Assembly: GCA_030062745.1 (NCBI GenBank)
Contig: CP099844.1
Location: 23,684,596-23,748,595, forward strand
Direction: 5' to 3'
Length of the DNA: 64,000 nucleotides
Source: Capitulum mitella
Lineage: Eukaryota > Arthropoda > Thecostraca > Pollicipedomorpha > Pollicipedidae
Shown one piece after another: positions 20,621-31,860 of the stretch. A program made the position numbers and the translations under genes. Under the pieces are notes generated by a model. The model was not told the DNA's origin. It ran no database searches and saw only the letters and a program-made list of their open reading frames with translations. Position 1 is the first letter of the stretch. The number at the start of each line of letters is the position of its first letter.

Positions 20621-23298
20621 AGAGTGATTAGTATAAGGCGATGCGTTGCATCCATTTGCGACGATTCTCGAATCTGGCTACTTCAGCCGTTCCACTCGGA
20701 AATTCCGTGCGCGAAGCCGTACGTTTTTCCTCGAAATTGGCACGACACGCGTGTGGTAGGTAAACAAGAAGAAAAAGGGAGAGACCGCTCATTGGTGTTT
20801 CGTTGTTCGATCTCTATTTTTCAATTTCTCATGACACGCGCCGCCGTAGAAATCGGTTTTCCATAACTACATTCCAGGACCAACCCGTCTAGTGTTTGCA
20901 AGTGTGTGTTGTCACAATGGACGCCGGTTCATATCTAAAGTGCCCGTTCCCCGCGAAAAAACCCGCACGTGGGAGCTTTAAAGTGACCCGTTTTACCCCT
21001 AGTCTTTTGCGTTTTGTGATATGGCTACATGACCGGGTCAGCTTCCACCCGCAGGTCAGCCTGGCGCGGCGGGTTCAGGTCTCAGTTCTGGAGTACTCGT
21101 GCCTCGGCGCCGCGCCTGCGCGCGTCCAGAATCTGAACTTCGCCGGTCTGAATTTCTCCCCCGAGGCCAACTGTTACCGGTGCCGGCCGCGTCGCGCGGG
21201 CGGCGCCGCCACCCTCTTGAACGGGCGCCGTGCCCGGCCGCTCCGCCGTCGACTAACCTCAGCGTGCACGGTGGTGCTGCAAAGGCCCATGACGTGAATG
21301 TACAATGGCGGGCGCCGACGCGCTGCGGTAGTTCTAAGGCAGCATCATCTCATCGTTGCTCATAATATCTCGGGCCCGTTGTGTCAGCACGGGGGTCCGC
21401 CTGACCTGACCTGACCCGACCAAAGGTCAGACCCAGCCGCTTGTCTGTGATAATGGTAGTTGACGTTCGGAGTGAGAAAGAGAAACATCTGGGTAAGGGA
21501 TATCGGGCTACTATCTTCAGCATGCGGTGAAGGATTTGGGAAGGAATATTCGGGCGTGATTTTCAAATAACACCAAACGCGGACGGTTCTGCCGTCAGGC
21601 CTAGCGCGGGGTCGACGCGCTTTCGCACTTGAAGCATAATATGTTAATCCTGGTGGACACGGTGTTTTTCGGTCTCTCTGTCTTCTGCAATTGGACATTG
21701 CTATGGTCACCTTCGCGCTTGATTGTAAATCTTGAGTGGTGTTAGGTTAGTTTGCTTGCTTTGCTCGCCTCCGGTTGGTCGCTACAGCCCGCCGGCTCCG
21801 GCGGACCCTTGCACGCTGCCCTGGGAGGAAGGCGTGCGGGGAATTCGGCGCGCGCGCTCTCCAGAGCGCAGCGACCCCGGGCGCGGAACCGCCGGAGTCA
21901 GTGAGGCAGCTGCTGGTGGACTGGGGACTCATTACGGGCTTTCGGGGCGATCAACGGCCATTGGGCGAAATCCAACGGGGAAATGGTGGGCGACGCAATC
22001 GGCGGGCTCGGCCTCGGTGCCGCGCGCAACCTCGGCGGTTCCGCGCTCGGACCCCTCGCCTCCCTCGCCGGGCCCGGAGCAGCCGGTCTGTGGCGTCCGC
22101 ACTGCCATCTGGTGGCCATTTAATGAAGCTCGCCGTGGCGGCTGGCCGGCGGCGCCGCCGCGGACGCCGCCGGCCGGCCGGGCGTGGCTGCCGGTGGCAG
22201 GGGGCGTGGTGTGGTGCTCAGTCGCCCCGCCCAGGAGGCGTCTGACGGCGGCGTGCAGCGCTCCACGCCCCCAACCCGCTTGTGTGTGATGAATTTTATC
22301 TTTTAAGGGAGAAAAACAGAAAAATCACTCCGCAATGTCAGCAGCGTATGATTTTCAGTGTATGGTAGACGTCGTGTGTTTATTTTATGTTCTTAGTGCA
22401 TTCATATCAGTAGTTTAATGCGTGTGTGTGTTGTATCAAATATTTGTTGAAGCCCGTGACCACTATTGCGCACTTTTATCGTGTTCAGCTATTCGTTCCC
22501 GAGTTGCGTTTTCAGTGGACCGAAAAGTGGAATAACTGCGGGATTCGTCTGCAGAGAAAACTTGCTGATGCAGCCTTGCTAAAGTCTGACAAAATTCGTA
22601 CCATGGTGTACAGAAGCGACTGGAAGTGCCCATTTAGTCTTTTCGAAGGACGCGTATGCTCACTGTTCAAGAGACCGTGCTATACCTGTCCCCTGCAACA
22701 CCAGGGGGTATGCTCACGTGTGTGTGCGTGCGTGTGGATGTTCGCATTCGCACATTTACCGGAACATATGCTGCCCCTCCCTGCCCTGTCTCTAAGCAGC
22801 TGTGCAATTTGATCACAAGTATACTTTATAGAATACATGTGAATAACTACACCAATATTTCCGATCTGGAATAGGAGGTGGACAGAAAATGCTGCCCTTC
22901 CTATGCAATAGCCATGATGGCACACAGCGTACTCCTTCAGGCACAATGAAAGCTGATGTGTCATGTAAATATGGCTCCGGTGTCATCAGGGGATGTTTCA
23001 CCAGTAATTCTCGTGCCAGAGGCAACAGGCCTTTAGAGTTGTTAAGGTTTTGTTTGGCACTCTACATGCTGCGAATGCTTCCTGCCAAAAATGACACAGA
23101 TATATCAATAGCCCAATAACGATGCTATGTAGAGGAGTAAGCAGACTCCATCCACCATGAAGTACAAAGCTGGCCAAATCAAAGCAAACACAATTGTACA
23201 CTCGTAGATGTACAACTTTTTCGACACCTTGTTAAAATGTTAAGAAGCTTGCAAATTTGCCAGGAAAATGCCAATGAAAAGTCAAACCTGTTACGATC
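20621..23298. other. intergenic, no supported gene
   Basis: Moderately GC-rich at 21,090-21,310 and 21,770-22,270, AT-rich elsewhere. Open frames in the GC-rich parts overlap one another on both strands and show no family motif. Confidence 0.6.
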
Positions 23299-23578
23299 CA
23301 GGGACGTAGCAGGGAGGGGGTGGGGGGCATGAGGTATGGTAGCCATGGCCCCTGAGCCAAACGGTCTTAACTAGTATAGCGATTTCGCACGAATACGGAA
23401 TAGTAATCATATATATGTTCCAAAAGCAAACATCATATGTATTCCTGTGGGTTAAATAAGGGGTCAGGTACACAAAACTGCTGCTTTGTCCCAGCAATTC
23501 CGTCATATGCCAGCGGCATATGGCAAAATGTGGCATTTGCCCCGTCTCCCCCTGGGGACAATCCTAGCTTTGTGCCTG
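23299..23578 (+). mobile_element. hAT-like MITE, copy 1
   Basis: Starts CAGGGACGTAGC and ends ...AGCTTTGTGCCTG. It shares its interior with the copies at 50434 and 58526: CGCACGAATACGGAA, TATATATGTT, ATGTATTCCTGTGGGTTAAA and CATATGCCAG. The right terminus is more mutated than in the other copies and no clear 8-bp target duplication remains (TTACGATC before, CTGCGAAT after). It is probably an older insertion. Confidence 0.8.
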
Positions 23579-24880
23579 CTGCGAATGTTCAAATGATCAC
23601 GCTTTAAAACTCGTTTTTAGAGCTAGTGAGCCTCCCAGTATTTTTTTTTTTATAAAACCTGCCCCGATCGACCTCCATCAAGAACCCAAGAGTTCCGATA
23701 AAGTCACAACAGCGTTGCACTGTAGGTGGCGCCTCGGTCGCCGGTAATCCAAGCAGCGTGGATCCTATATCGCAACGTCGACGTGCGCTGTGCGGAGGAC
23801 GTATGAAGCAGCCCACACGCCAGGTAGGGCAGCGGACCTACTAGACTGGCGACCATACCAACTTTGAATAATTTTTCAACGCCGGACGAGAGGGGAGGGA
23901 TGGTTGACACATTCGTTGAGGTTTTACTTGGACTGCCGGTGAGTAGCTTGTGGCAAGTGTCTGGAATTTGCAACAAGTGGGCTTTCCTTTCAGCATCTTA
24001 AAAATTTATATCATCAGGTTATGTCGGATGGCCGAACTCTGACGCCCTTCTCGGGTGCTTGTAGGCCACTTTTCCAGACTTGTGCCACGTTTTGGGTATC
24101 TCCTCAGGAGTCCGCAGTCGAGATGTGAGGTCGGTTGTCAACGCAAGATTCTAGGAGTATCCTTGACAATACAGGGGCGTTGGGACTGGCGGAGGGGGAG
24201 GGGCAGAGGGGACAGCTGCCCCCCAGCTTTGGACATATTTGACATGTACCCTTTGGCTTTGCATTGTGGAACAAATTCCCTCCTCGGCACTGACGGCCGA
24301 CGGGCGGCCGGCAGAGCGAGACACCCCAACGATCGACGATGCGTGGACTTTTCCTAGCCACGAGCGGTCAAGCCGCCGCCTACACCACGGTCGAGGATCC
24401 CGGATGCGGCCGAGGACACCGAGAACTTCTGACCCTGAGCTGCACATGAGGGGACGCGCAACCTTGGGCACGCGTAATTTTCCGCCGGGCCAATGGCGTC
24501 AGGCCGGCTTGCTACAACGAGCCTAGGACAAGGAAATTCATCGGGCCCTAGGCAAGAAGAGCCAAGATACGACGCTATCGAAATAAGGGAAATACAACCA
24601 GAGCGGCGCCGGGCCACAGCATTACGACCGATGGAAAGAATCGTCACTCGCTGAGCGACCCAAGTAGCAACGTACCAATCAGCTAGAGGGCCTCCGAGTC
24701 GTAGAATCTTGTCAATTGCGTCCACTGTAGTGTACAACGACTCCGTTCTGAGCACGAAGCTGCGGGATGGGCAAAGCGGCTTCAGCCGCGGAGCCCATGG
24801 ACGGCCCGCCGACCGCCGCGCGGGACAGCTCGTTACGTTACATGATCAGTAGGCGCCGGGGGCGGAGGAGCGCGTAAACC
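23579..24880. other. intergenic, no supported gene
   Basis: No gene is supported. A G-rich then C-rich segment near 24,170-24,230 begins CAGGGGCG and resembles ends of other DNA transposons, but I cannot find a partner end. Confidence 0.5.
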
Positions 24881-24896
24881 TGGAACCGCAAGGGAG

Positions 24897-25001
24897 TATA
24901 AAAACTCCCGCCCGCCGGTAGAGGGAGGATCCTGTGTTGCGGTCACACTGAGACGTCGTCGCGACCGGCTCTGGAAAGCAGCCTCCCCTTCGCGGAACCA
25001 T
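24897..25001 (+). promoter_or_regulatory. candidate TATA promoter with short first exon
   Basis: TATAAAAA at 24897-24904 lies in a GC-rich context. About 100 bp downstream is a good splice donor (CCAT followed by GTAAGAG at 25002). A pyrimidine-rich acceptor (TTTTGTTTAG) lies near 25,305. This could be a gene promoter or a solo LTR. No following coding sequence is recognised. Confidence 0.3.
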
Positions 25002-25600
25002 GTAAGAGACTGCCGAATTCCGTTCTGGCTTGGCCAGAACGGAAATTACTCTGTCCTGTAGGAGCTTCGGTAGACTGTTTCATCTTGTAACATGTAGTTA
25101 GTAGGGGTTAGGAACTTTTTAGGTTGTGGTAATCTCCTTACGTAATTCTGACAGGTGTGAATAATGAAGCTGTATTCCTGTGATCTGGCCTCTGTATTTG
25201 TGCCTTAAAGTATCTTAGTTGCCGGCACGCTACCAGTTGTATATTCTTAGAAACGGAGATGGTATCCGAACAATATACTAATGTTGAATCACTTTCATTT
25301 TGTTTAGTGACTGGGGCTGGAAACCCCCCAGTTCTTGAGAAGACGGTCGAGGACGAGATAAAGCGCAGAGGAAAACCAAAATATTCCAATAGCATGGAAA
25401 GAAAAGAGGCAAAAATCGCGTTGGTCCAATATCTCCACAGAGGTTCCACCGCTCCTGTGACAATACCTCGGTGTTCAGAAGCTCAGTGATTTATGTCACT
25501 CCACGGACCTTATATGATATCTAAATGCATTCATATCCGTTATGAGGTAATTTTTGCCACTGATTTCAGTAATGACCATGATTGTTATCATTCTCAAGGA

Positions 25601-25790
25601 AGCTTCGTCTGTGATGATCAAGTACCATTTCTGCCACTTGCAGCTTGACGGACAGTTACACATGGCCTTTACCTCACCTTGACCTCAAGGAAAAAAGTTT
25701 CGTCTGTGATGATCAAGTACCATTTCTGCCCCTTGCAGTTTCACCAACAGTTACACATGGCCTTTACCTCATCTCGACGTGAAGAAAAAA
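25601..25790. repeat. 95-bp tandem duplication
   Basis: TTCGTCTGTGATGATCAAGT begins near 25604 and again near 25699. Each copy continues with ACCATTTCTGCC and TTACACATGGCCTTTACCTC. Two units, about 95 bp apart, with few differences. Confidence 0.85.
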
Positions 25791-25870
25791 ACAATTCCTT
25801 ACTGAAACGACTGATACATTTTAAAAAGGCCACTGCTTCATAATGACTACTGTAATATCATAAAGCTTTA
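25760..25870 (+). repeat. dispersed repeat, copy 1
   Basis: About 110 bp running from TTTACCTCATCTCGAC through GAAACAATTCC-like sequence, TTTAAAAAGGCCACTGC and GACTACTGTAATA. It recurs in the same orientation at 27056-27167. The family is not recognised. Confidence 0.7.
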
Positions 25871-26440
25871 ACCGGCGCAGTGGAAGGGGTTTCACATTCA
25901 CGCGCACTGGAAGGTAGTACAAAAGGTGCCCTCTCTAATCTCGAAAATGGAAGGAGCTAGAGACGTGGAATTTTATAGGAAGGATAGGGCTGTAACGATT
26001 TACATTGTGTGAAGTTTTTATGACCCTAGATCAATTTCTTCGTGGTTAAATGGGGTCGATAAGGTCAGCCTTGGACACTTCCTCGGCCCGTACAGGCCAT
26101 TACGTACCAACTGCCTAACGAAACGGGAAAAGGGCATTTGTTTGTCCGTTAAAACGTAAAATACGACAATTTTCATTCATTTGGCGTCTTGACTGAGGAT
26201 TTCGGGTTGAGGTCATGTCAGGTTAATGAACTATGGCGTCATTGTTTTCATCTTTTGTGGAACAGATTTTGAGCAACACGGGATAGCTTGAGCGTAAATA
26301 AGGGCGCTACACACATGCTTTGGCGTCTATTCAGCGAAGGTAGCCAACATCGGTACATTTGATCGCCTCCAACGTTTATATTCATTTATGTATGTAAGTG
26401 TATATGTATATGGATATGAGTAGCAATGTGCCCAACGTGT
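25871..26440. other. intergenic, no supported gene
   Basis: AT-rich, no gene or strong repeat seen. Confidence 0.5.
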
Positions 26441-26740
26441 TTTTAGTACGGTCCTTGAATCCATATTTCATACAAATCGACATATTGCAAAGCAAATCTA
26501 GACCAGGTCACGAAATGGTTCCACTTGACCTTTGATAACCTTGACCTGAAATGACCCTGGTATATGTAAGCGTATCATTGTACGAACACGCGTTTTTATT
26601 AGGGCCTTTGGATGCATATTTCATACGAACCGACATGTTGCAAAGCACATCTGGATGACACCAAAAACTGGCTGGCCTTGACCTTTGATGATCTTGACCC
26701 TTATTGGCCCTGGCTTTGGTCTTGGTGCATCCATCACTTA
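26441..26740. repeat. about 152-bp tandem duplication rich in TGACCT motifs
   Basis: Two units start near 26441 and 26593. Shared blocks are CATATTTCATACRAAYCGAC, TGTTGCAAAGCA and CTTGACCTTTGAT. Each unit ends in several TGACCT or TTGACC hexamers. Divergence is moderate, so the duplication is not recent. Confidence 0.75.
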
Positions 26741-27055
26741 CGCCCAAATGACGTTGCCTGATTGTGTTCAAATGGTAATCTTAGGTAGAACGCTAGTCCT
26801 TCCACGAAGTTTCCATTTGTCAGCGACAACCGTTGTTTTCGTTATGTTTGTTTGACTTCAAATGATTGAAACTTCAATAACTTCCGGCCGATTTTCGATT
26901 CTGCTGCGTCAATCGGCGAGTTATTTAATTGCCATGAATGTCACAAAGTAGCAGCAACCAGCTCCAATCCGTTCTCGAGATTTTCAAGGAAAATACGTGT
27001 GGGGGAGAAGGGTACAAAAAGACCCCTTCCAATGCGCATGTTAATGTTATAATGC

Positions 27056-27167
27056 TGTTTACCTCAACCCGACTTCAAAAAAGAAACAATTCCCAACTAC
27101 AATGACTGATCGGTTTAAAAAAAGGCCACTGCATCAGAATGGCTACTGTAATACTAAAAGGTTTTAA
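27056..27167 (+). repeat. dispersed repeat, copy 2
   Basis: Matches 25760-25870: TTTACCTCAACCCGAC, AAACAATTCCC, AAAAAGGCCACTGC and GGCTACTGTAATA. Confidence 0.7.
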
Positions 27168-28250
27168 TGTTATAATGCTATATTGCTATTGGAATGCCTT
27201 GAACTACAACGATAACCGCAGGACGGCAAACGATGCGGTATTCCCTTTCGCTGTAATCCGGGAGGTCACTTGGCATCCTAAACGGAATAGTTAGGTACTG
27301 TTTGAATCAGTGTGACGCACGCTGCACGCTCGTTTTTGCTTCGCTTTTCTATCTTGGTTAGGTGAGACTTGGTGTGCAGGGGTGTAGGAGCGAGGAAAAA
27401 AGCGGGGCGTTGGCATTCGTCCAGGAGCACCAACCTCTAAGAGGAGCGCCGATCTTCAATAGGGGCGCCGTCTATTTACAACCAAATTGATAATTTGCTT
27501 GCATATTTACGAGTTTAAAGCCATTTATATCAATGCATTCTTTGATCTAGATACGTGTAAGAGTCCCGCACGAGCGCCTGGCTTTTCATGACCAAACAGA
27601 CCAACAAACCTCACATTACCTTTCGTGACCCTGAACCAAAAAGGGTCAAAGTCAACACTTTCATACATCTGTTGTGTGCCTACATCCACAGTTCGTACGT
27701 CCTTGAAATCTGAAAATTTTTATTTGCGTGACCTGTGACGTCAGCGATGACCACTAGGAATACAATGAAAAATACCGTGGTAAAAATTGGGTCATAAATT
27801 GACGTTTGAATTAAAGAAATCAGCTCATTGCTTGCGAAGATAGAAGGTGAGAGCTAAAAAAGTCCCCCCCCCCAGTAAGTCGCGTTTTCAAATGGCCTCC
27901 CCCCCTGTAACTGCCAGGTTAAATCATGCATGAATTTCGCTCTTACGGAATTGCAAATGGGCTATCTTAGGTCAAAAACACAGGCTACATGTGAAATAAC
28001 GCTTTCAACGGACAAAACAACATCCATTTCTGGCCCCCGCCATCTGAGAGTGGAATAGTCTTAGCCATTAATCCCATGACCGGTTCCGGCTAAATTCACT
28101 GCAATCAGTTTCCACCTGTGTCTTCCACGACATAAATGATTTGATATAATCTAAAGGGACCAATATGTTTGCAAAAACAAACAAACCAAGACTGTATAAA
28201 TTATGTTCTGCCAGATAAAAGTCCTATGGATGAATTCTATCATTCTGTGC
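27168..28250. other. intergenic, no supported gene
   Basis: AT-rich, with poly-C runs near 27,870 and 27,900 that may be remnants of transposon ends. No gene seen. Confidence 0.5.
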
Positions 28251-28404
28251 GATGATGTCTGAAATTTTCTTTGCTACGAATTTTCTACGTATCTTGCCAT
28301 TGCCTGTTTTTGGGCTCCCTTCGTTGTCAAGTCACGTTGATCGTCAACTTGTTTTGAACTCAGCTTGTGTGACCAATGCCGTGCGTACATACAGAGAACA
28401 GTTG

Positions 28405-28520
28405 AAACACGCATACACACAGACATGCACAGACATACAGACATACACGTATGCACGTATACATGCATACATGCACATACATACATACGCACATAGATAC
28501 CCACATACATACACGCATGG
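28405..28520. repeat. CATA/CACA-rich simple repeat
   Basis: Imperfect ACATACATGCACATAC-like tandem repeats. They produce Tyr/Cys/Met-rich open frames on the opposite strand that have no coding value. Confidence 0.85.
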
Positions 28521-29499
28521 TATAGTTGATCGATTAAGCGACAGATGGCTACATATAAGGACAATGACACTTTTTGTGGTGACGGTCACCAGAGTAAAAC
28601 AGCCTCAAGGTAGGCACAGCGCACATCGGCCATGTATATGTATACCTGAGCCTTTATTCTGCCTCCAGTGCTGGGCAAAAAGGCGCTTTGATCGCATTAA
28701 TTGTTTATCGATCAGACAACCGGCGAATGCAAATTGGATGGTTCAAATCCATGCACTGGTAGCACTTATTGCAATTCAGAATGTGTTTAAGTTCTCGGCT
28801 GCAGGTTACTTTTCTTTGATGCAATTTTGAAGCCATTCATTCCTTAAATATTCCATTTTTATATGACCGTGCCTGATGCGTGATGCAATTGTTGGGAATT
28901 AGTAGCAGCGCGGGTGAGGGGGAGGGAGGCAGCGAGGCATTCACCCCTTAGCTCGGGAAAATTTTGCTTTACCCTAATGGCATGGAAAGAATAAACCTAA
29001 GAATGTTAGCTACTCTCGCTGTCCTAAATATGTGACGCTGCCATTGCTAGGAAGTTACTGCATGGGGCACAGCCATGTAAATCAGTTAACTGGTAAATGG
29101 TAAATGAGACAGCCACAGCAATTACTTTGACGCTCACTGGGAGCCATAACAAATAGCTGCATGCCGTGGTACTGGAACTTTTCGAATCCGGCTGACAATA
29201 CCAAATGACTAGAAATACGAGTTCGGTTGACTCACCGCAACATGCATTCAGAACCTTGCAAACTGCGGCTGAATAGCGCCGCGAATGATGAATGTGACGC
29301 CGCAAAGCGCAGCTGACTGGTGCCTGTTTGACAAACGAGTCTTTTTGTAAGCATCATTGAGGGCGGAAGACACGCAGCTGGGCTCCGACGCGTGACTCAT
29401 ATCCACATCTGCTGCCGCTGCCGCCTTGTTGAATTCTCCTATTGGAGCTGGGTTTCTGAAATCAGTGCACGAATAGGAGGGAGGTGACACAGAACGGTG

Positions 29500-29765
29500 C
29501 GTGGGTACGCCAGGCAGCGGCATGGATAGGCATGCTACGAGACAAGAGGTTCCTTTTTCTGGCGGGTCTTGGGTAGCCGACGCATGGGTACGAATGTAAC
29601 GAAACGCGAGGTGCTCGTACTTCTGATGGGTCTCGGGCAGCTAACAATGGATGTAAAAGTCACCAGGCATGAGGCACTAGTATCTCTGTGGAGTCATGGC
29701 AAGCAATACTACGAGCAACGAGTTTCCCCTACATCTGACAGATTCGGGCAGCTAACACACGGATG
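29500..29765. repeat. about 60-bp degenerate tandem repeat
   Basis: GGGCAGCTAACAATGGAT-like cores occur near 29513, 29571, 29636 and 29747, with a weaker one near 29697. They are separated by CGAG-GTGCTCGTACT-like sequence. Four to five diverged units. Confidence 0.55.
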
Positions 29766-30256
29766 AAAAGGTTATTCATGATAAAAAATTATGTGTATCG
29801 ATAAACTGCTGCACGTGAGTTGAAGTAGAGTGTCTAAGGCTGGGCCTGACGCGAACCACGAATTAAATTATTCTTCTGTTCAACTGTTTTGATTTCGATT
29901 CCGATTTCGGCAGAGGCTGTAATGGTAAGTTAGTTGCGTTTTCGGCAATGGCCGTTCTCAGAAACGCCGGTATCCTGCTGTGGCAAAGCTCATCTTAACA
30001 GACATCTGATTTCGTCACACTCATCGCATATTCATCGCAAACATTTTCAAAAGGCACCACGCGATGCCAGTAGCGGCGAAAACTATTATCTGCCCATGCC
30101 GTTTACATTTTTGCGACGAGTCACTCTGAAAAGATATTACCCCACAGAAGAGCAAACCACGACGCGAAAAGCTTAAAGGAGCGCCAGAAAGCCATAGCAG
30201 CCACAGGCTGGGCGGCTCAACCGCCCGCAAGAGCCGTAAAACGCAGGCACGTCAGA

Positions 30257-31474
30257 CTACTCGGGCTGAACGTAGCGACCCGAGAACAGCGTCAGTCCCG
30301 TCTCGCTGTCGACGATGGCGAAGAAGAAGGGGTGGTCGGCGACGAACTCGAACTGGTCCATGTCGATGGCGCACCGCAACATCATCACCATGCCGGTGGC
30401 GGCAGCCGCTTCACTGCCCTCTTCATTGACTTCGATGAACGCCTTGTGGACCACCTTGGAGACGAACAGGTCCTTGTTGCCGGACACTTGAGACAGGTCT
30501 GCGTTTTTCACGTCGAACAGATCGATGATACCAAGCTTCTGGAGGTGGTCAACCAACTCGTAAGACGTTTCAAGCTTGAATTTCGGCACCATGATCATGG
30601 TTTTCTTGCTGTGTAGCTTGTCGCGAATAGACTGGATCGAAGTATCACATAGCTTTCCTTCCAGTGACTTCAGACCGTCCTTGTCGTCAGGCAGGAGCAT
30701 CAGCATGCTGAACCTTTTCCCTTCGTACGGCAGTTCCAAGGCCTTACACCCCAGATCCTGCATGGTTCCACAGTTGAAATTTTTACCATCCATGTACATC
30801 ATATCCGTTTTCACGGCAGTACCTGGCTGGATAAAGAAGTCCCTCTTTTCCGTCGCTTTAGTGTCGAACTTTTCCTTCCAAGATCCTTTAAAGTAGATGG
30901 CGTTGACAAGCACAAGACGAACGAGGTCGTTCAAAGCACTGGGATCAATCAAATCCTTGATCTTCCCCTTTGTCAACGTCTCCACGTCGTCATTGATCAG
31001 CTTGCTCGTGCCGGCAGCGTCTCCAAAATTGACGCTCTTCAGTTCACTGAGGTACTTGTTCTTGAGGAGACCAACGTAACTGTCCAGAATCTTGTACGAG
31101 TTCTGCACGTAGATCTTGTTGGCCGTGCTGAGCGTGACGTTCGGCGGGTCCTGCAGCTTGGCCAGCACCTTGCTGTAGCCGTCGTGCAGCGCCTGCGCGT
31201 CCTCAGGCAGCGCCAGAGCCTGCCGCATCTGGAGCGCGGTGTTGCCGGCCGCGCCGCCGAACGCCATCGACAGGGCCGTGCTGATGCTGAACGGTGAGAG
31301 GAAGACGTTTCCGTCTCCAGCCTCGGCCAGGACCCGGTACAGGTCGGAGGCCGCCTTGGTCTGGTGCCTGCTCACAGTCTCCATGTCGGCGATGCTGGAG
31401 GGCGACGGCGCACAGTGGTCGGAGCCGGCCGTGGCACACGCGAGCAGACAGACGCACAAACACCGGGCGAACAC
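30257..31474 (-). CDS. serpin A, secreted-type candidate, Arg at P1
   Basis: Serine protease inhibitor with an uninterrupted serpin fold, about 405 codons from the conserved VFARC. The stop is at 30257-30259. Visible are a hydrophobic leader (VFARCLCVCLLACATAG), helix A (KAASDLYRVL), NVFLSPFSISTALSM, NAIYFKGSW, the hinge EEGSEAAAAT and the signature FEFVADHPFFFAI. Counting from the hinge puts Arg at P1 with Cys at P1', which predicts trypsin-like protease targets. The only in-frame ATG is at 31384 (METVSRHQ, 375 residues), after the leader. Secretion would need an ATG from an upstream exon that I cannot place. The open frame continues upstream to about 31744 with no ATG. It is a close paralogue of serpin B, head-to-head at 13 kb. 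Confidence 0.9.
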   Translation of the reverse strand: MFARCLCVCLLACATAGSDHCAPSPSSIADMETVSRHQTKAASDLYRVLAEAGDGNVFLSPFSISTALSMAFGGAAGNTALQMRQALALPEDAQALHDGYSKVLAKLQDPPNVTLSTANKIYVQNSYKILDSYVGLLKNKYLSELKSVNFGDAAGTSKLINDDVETLTKGKIKDLIDPSALNDLVRLVLVNAIYFKGSWKEKFDTKATEKRDFFIQPGTAVKTDMMYMDGKNFNCGTMQDLGCKALELPYEGKRFSMLMLLPDDKDGLKSLEGKLCDTSIQSIRDKLHSKKTMIMVPKFKLETSYELVDHLQKLGIIDLFDVKNADLSQVSGNKDLFVSKVVHKAFIEVNEEGSEAAAATGMVMMLRCAIDMDQFEFVADHPFFFAIVDSETGLTLFSGRYVQPE

Positions 31475-31860
31475 CAGCGCCACAGAGGGACGAGTGAGCT
31501 CCGACCGGCGGCCGTCCGCCGCAATCAGGCGGTTGTGATTCACGACGTGCGAAGCCGACGCCGCCGCTGCCGAGGCGCCCCGCCGCCCGCCGAACCCCAC
31601 ACTTGCGCGTCGCAGCACCGCTATTGTTCTCAGAGGCGTTTTCAGGCTGCGGCCGGCACTCGTCGGCGCACCCACCTCGACGGCGTTCGCCAACTGAGCC
31701 GCCCTACTAAAGCCGAAGCCGGCCACCAGCTGACGCGCCGTCAAAGCCAGAGCCGACCGGCAGCGCGCGCGTCAGCTGGTGCAGTTATCGCCTGTGCTGC
31801 TGGGATTGGCTCAGCTGCGCCGCGTCTGTCACTCTCGCCGGCAGTGGCGCTGGCAATACG
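31475..31860 (-). promoter_or_regulatory. 5' flank of serpin A, shared block with serpin B
   Basis: On the - strand the block at 31783-31739 reads CACCAGCTGAC...CCGGTCGGCTCTGGCTTTG. Nearly the same block lies upstream of serpin B at 44174-44214. A CCAAT box lies about 30 bp further upstream. Conservation in otherwise diverged flanks suggests a core promoter or transcript start. Confidence 0.45.

Noticed and set aside
23291-23536. Antisense frame similar between MITE copies 1 and 3 (LTHRNTY, ICRWHM-like)
   Set aside because: The similarity comes from shared MITE sequence. The element is too short for a gene, and the frame is not kept in copy 2.
28274-28589. Tyr/Cys/Met-rich frames near 28.3-28.6 kb on the - strand
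   Set aside because: Produced by the CATA-type simple repeat.
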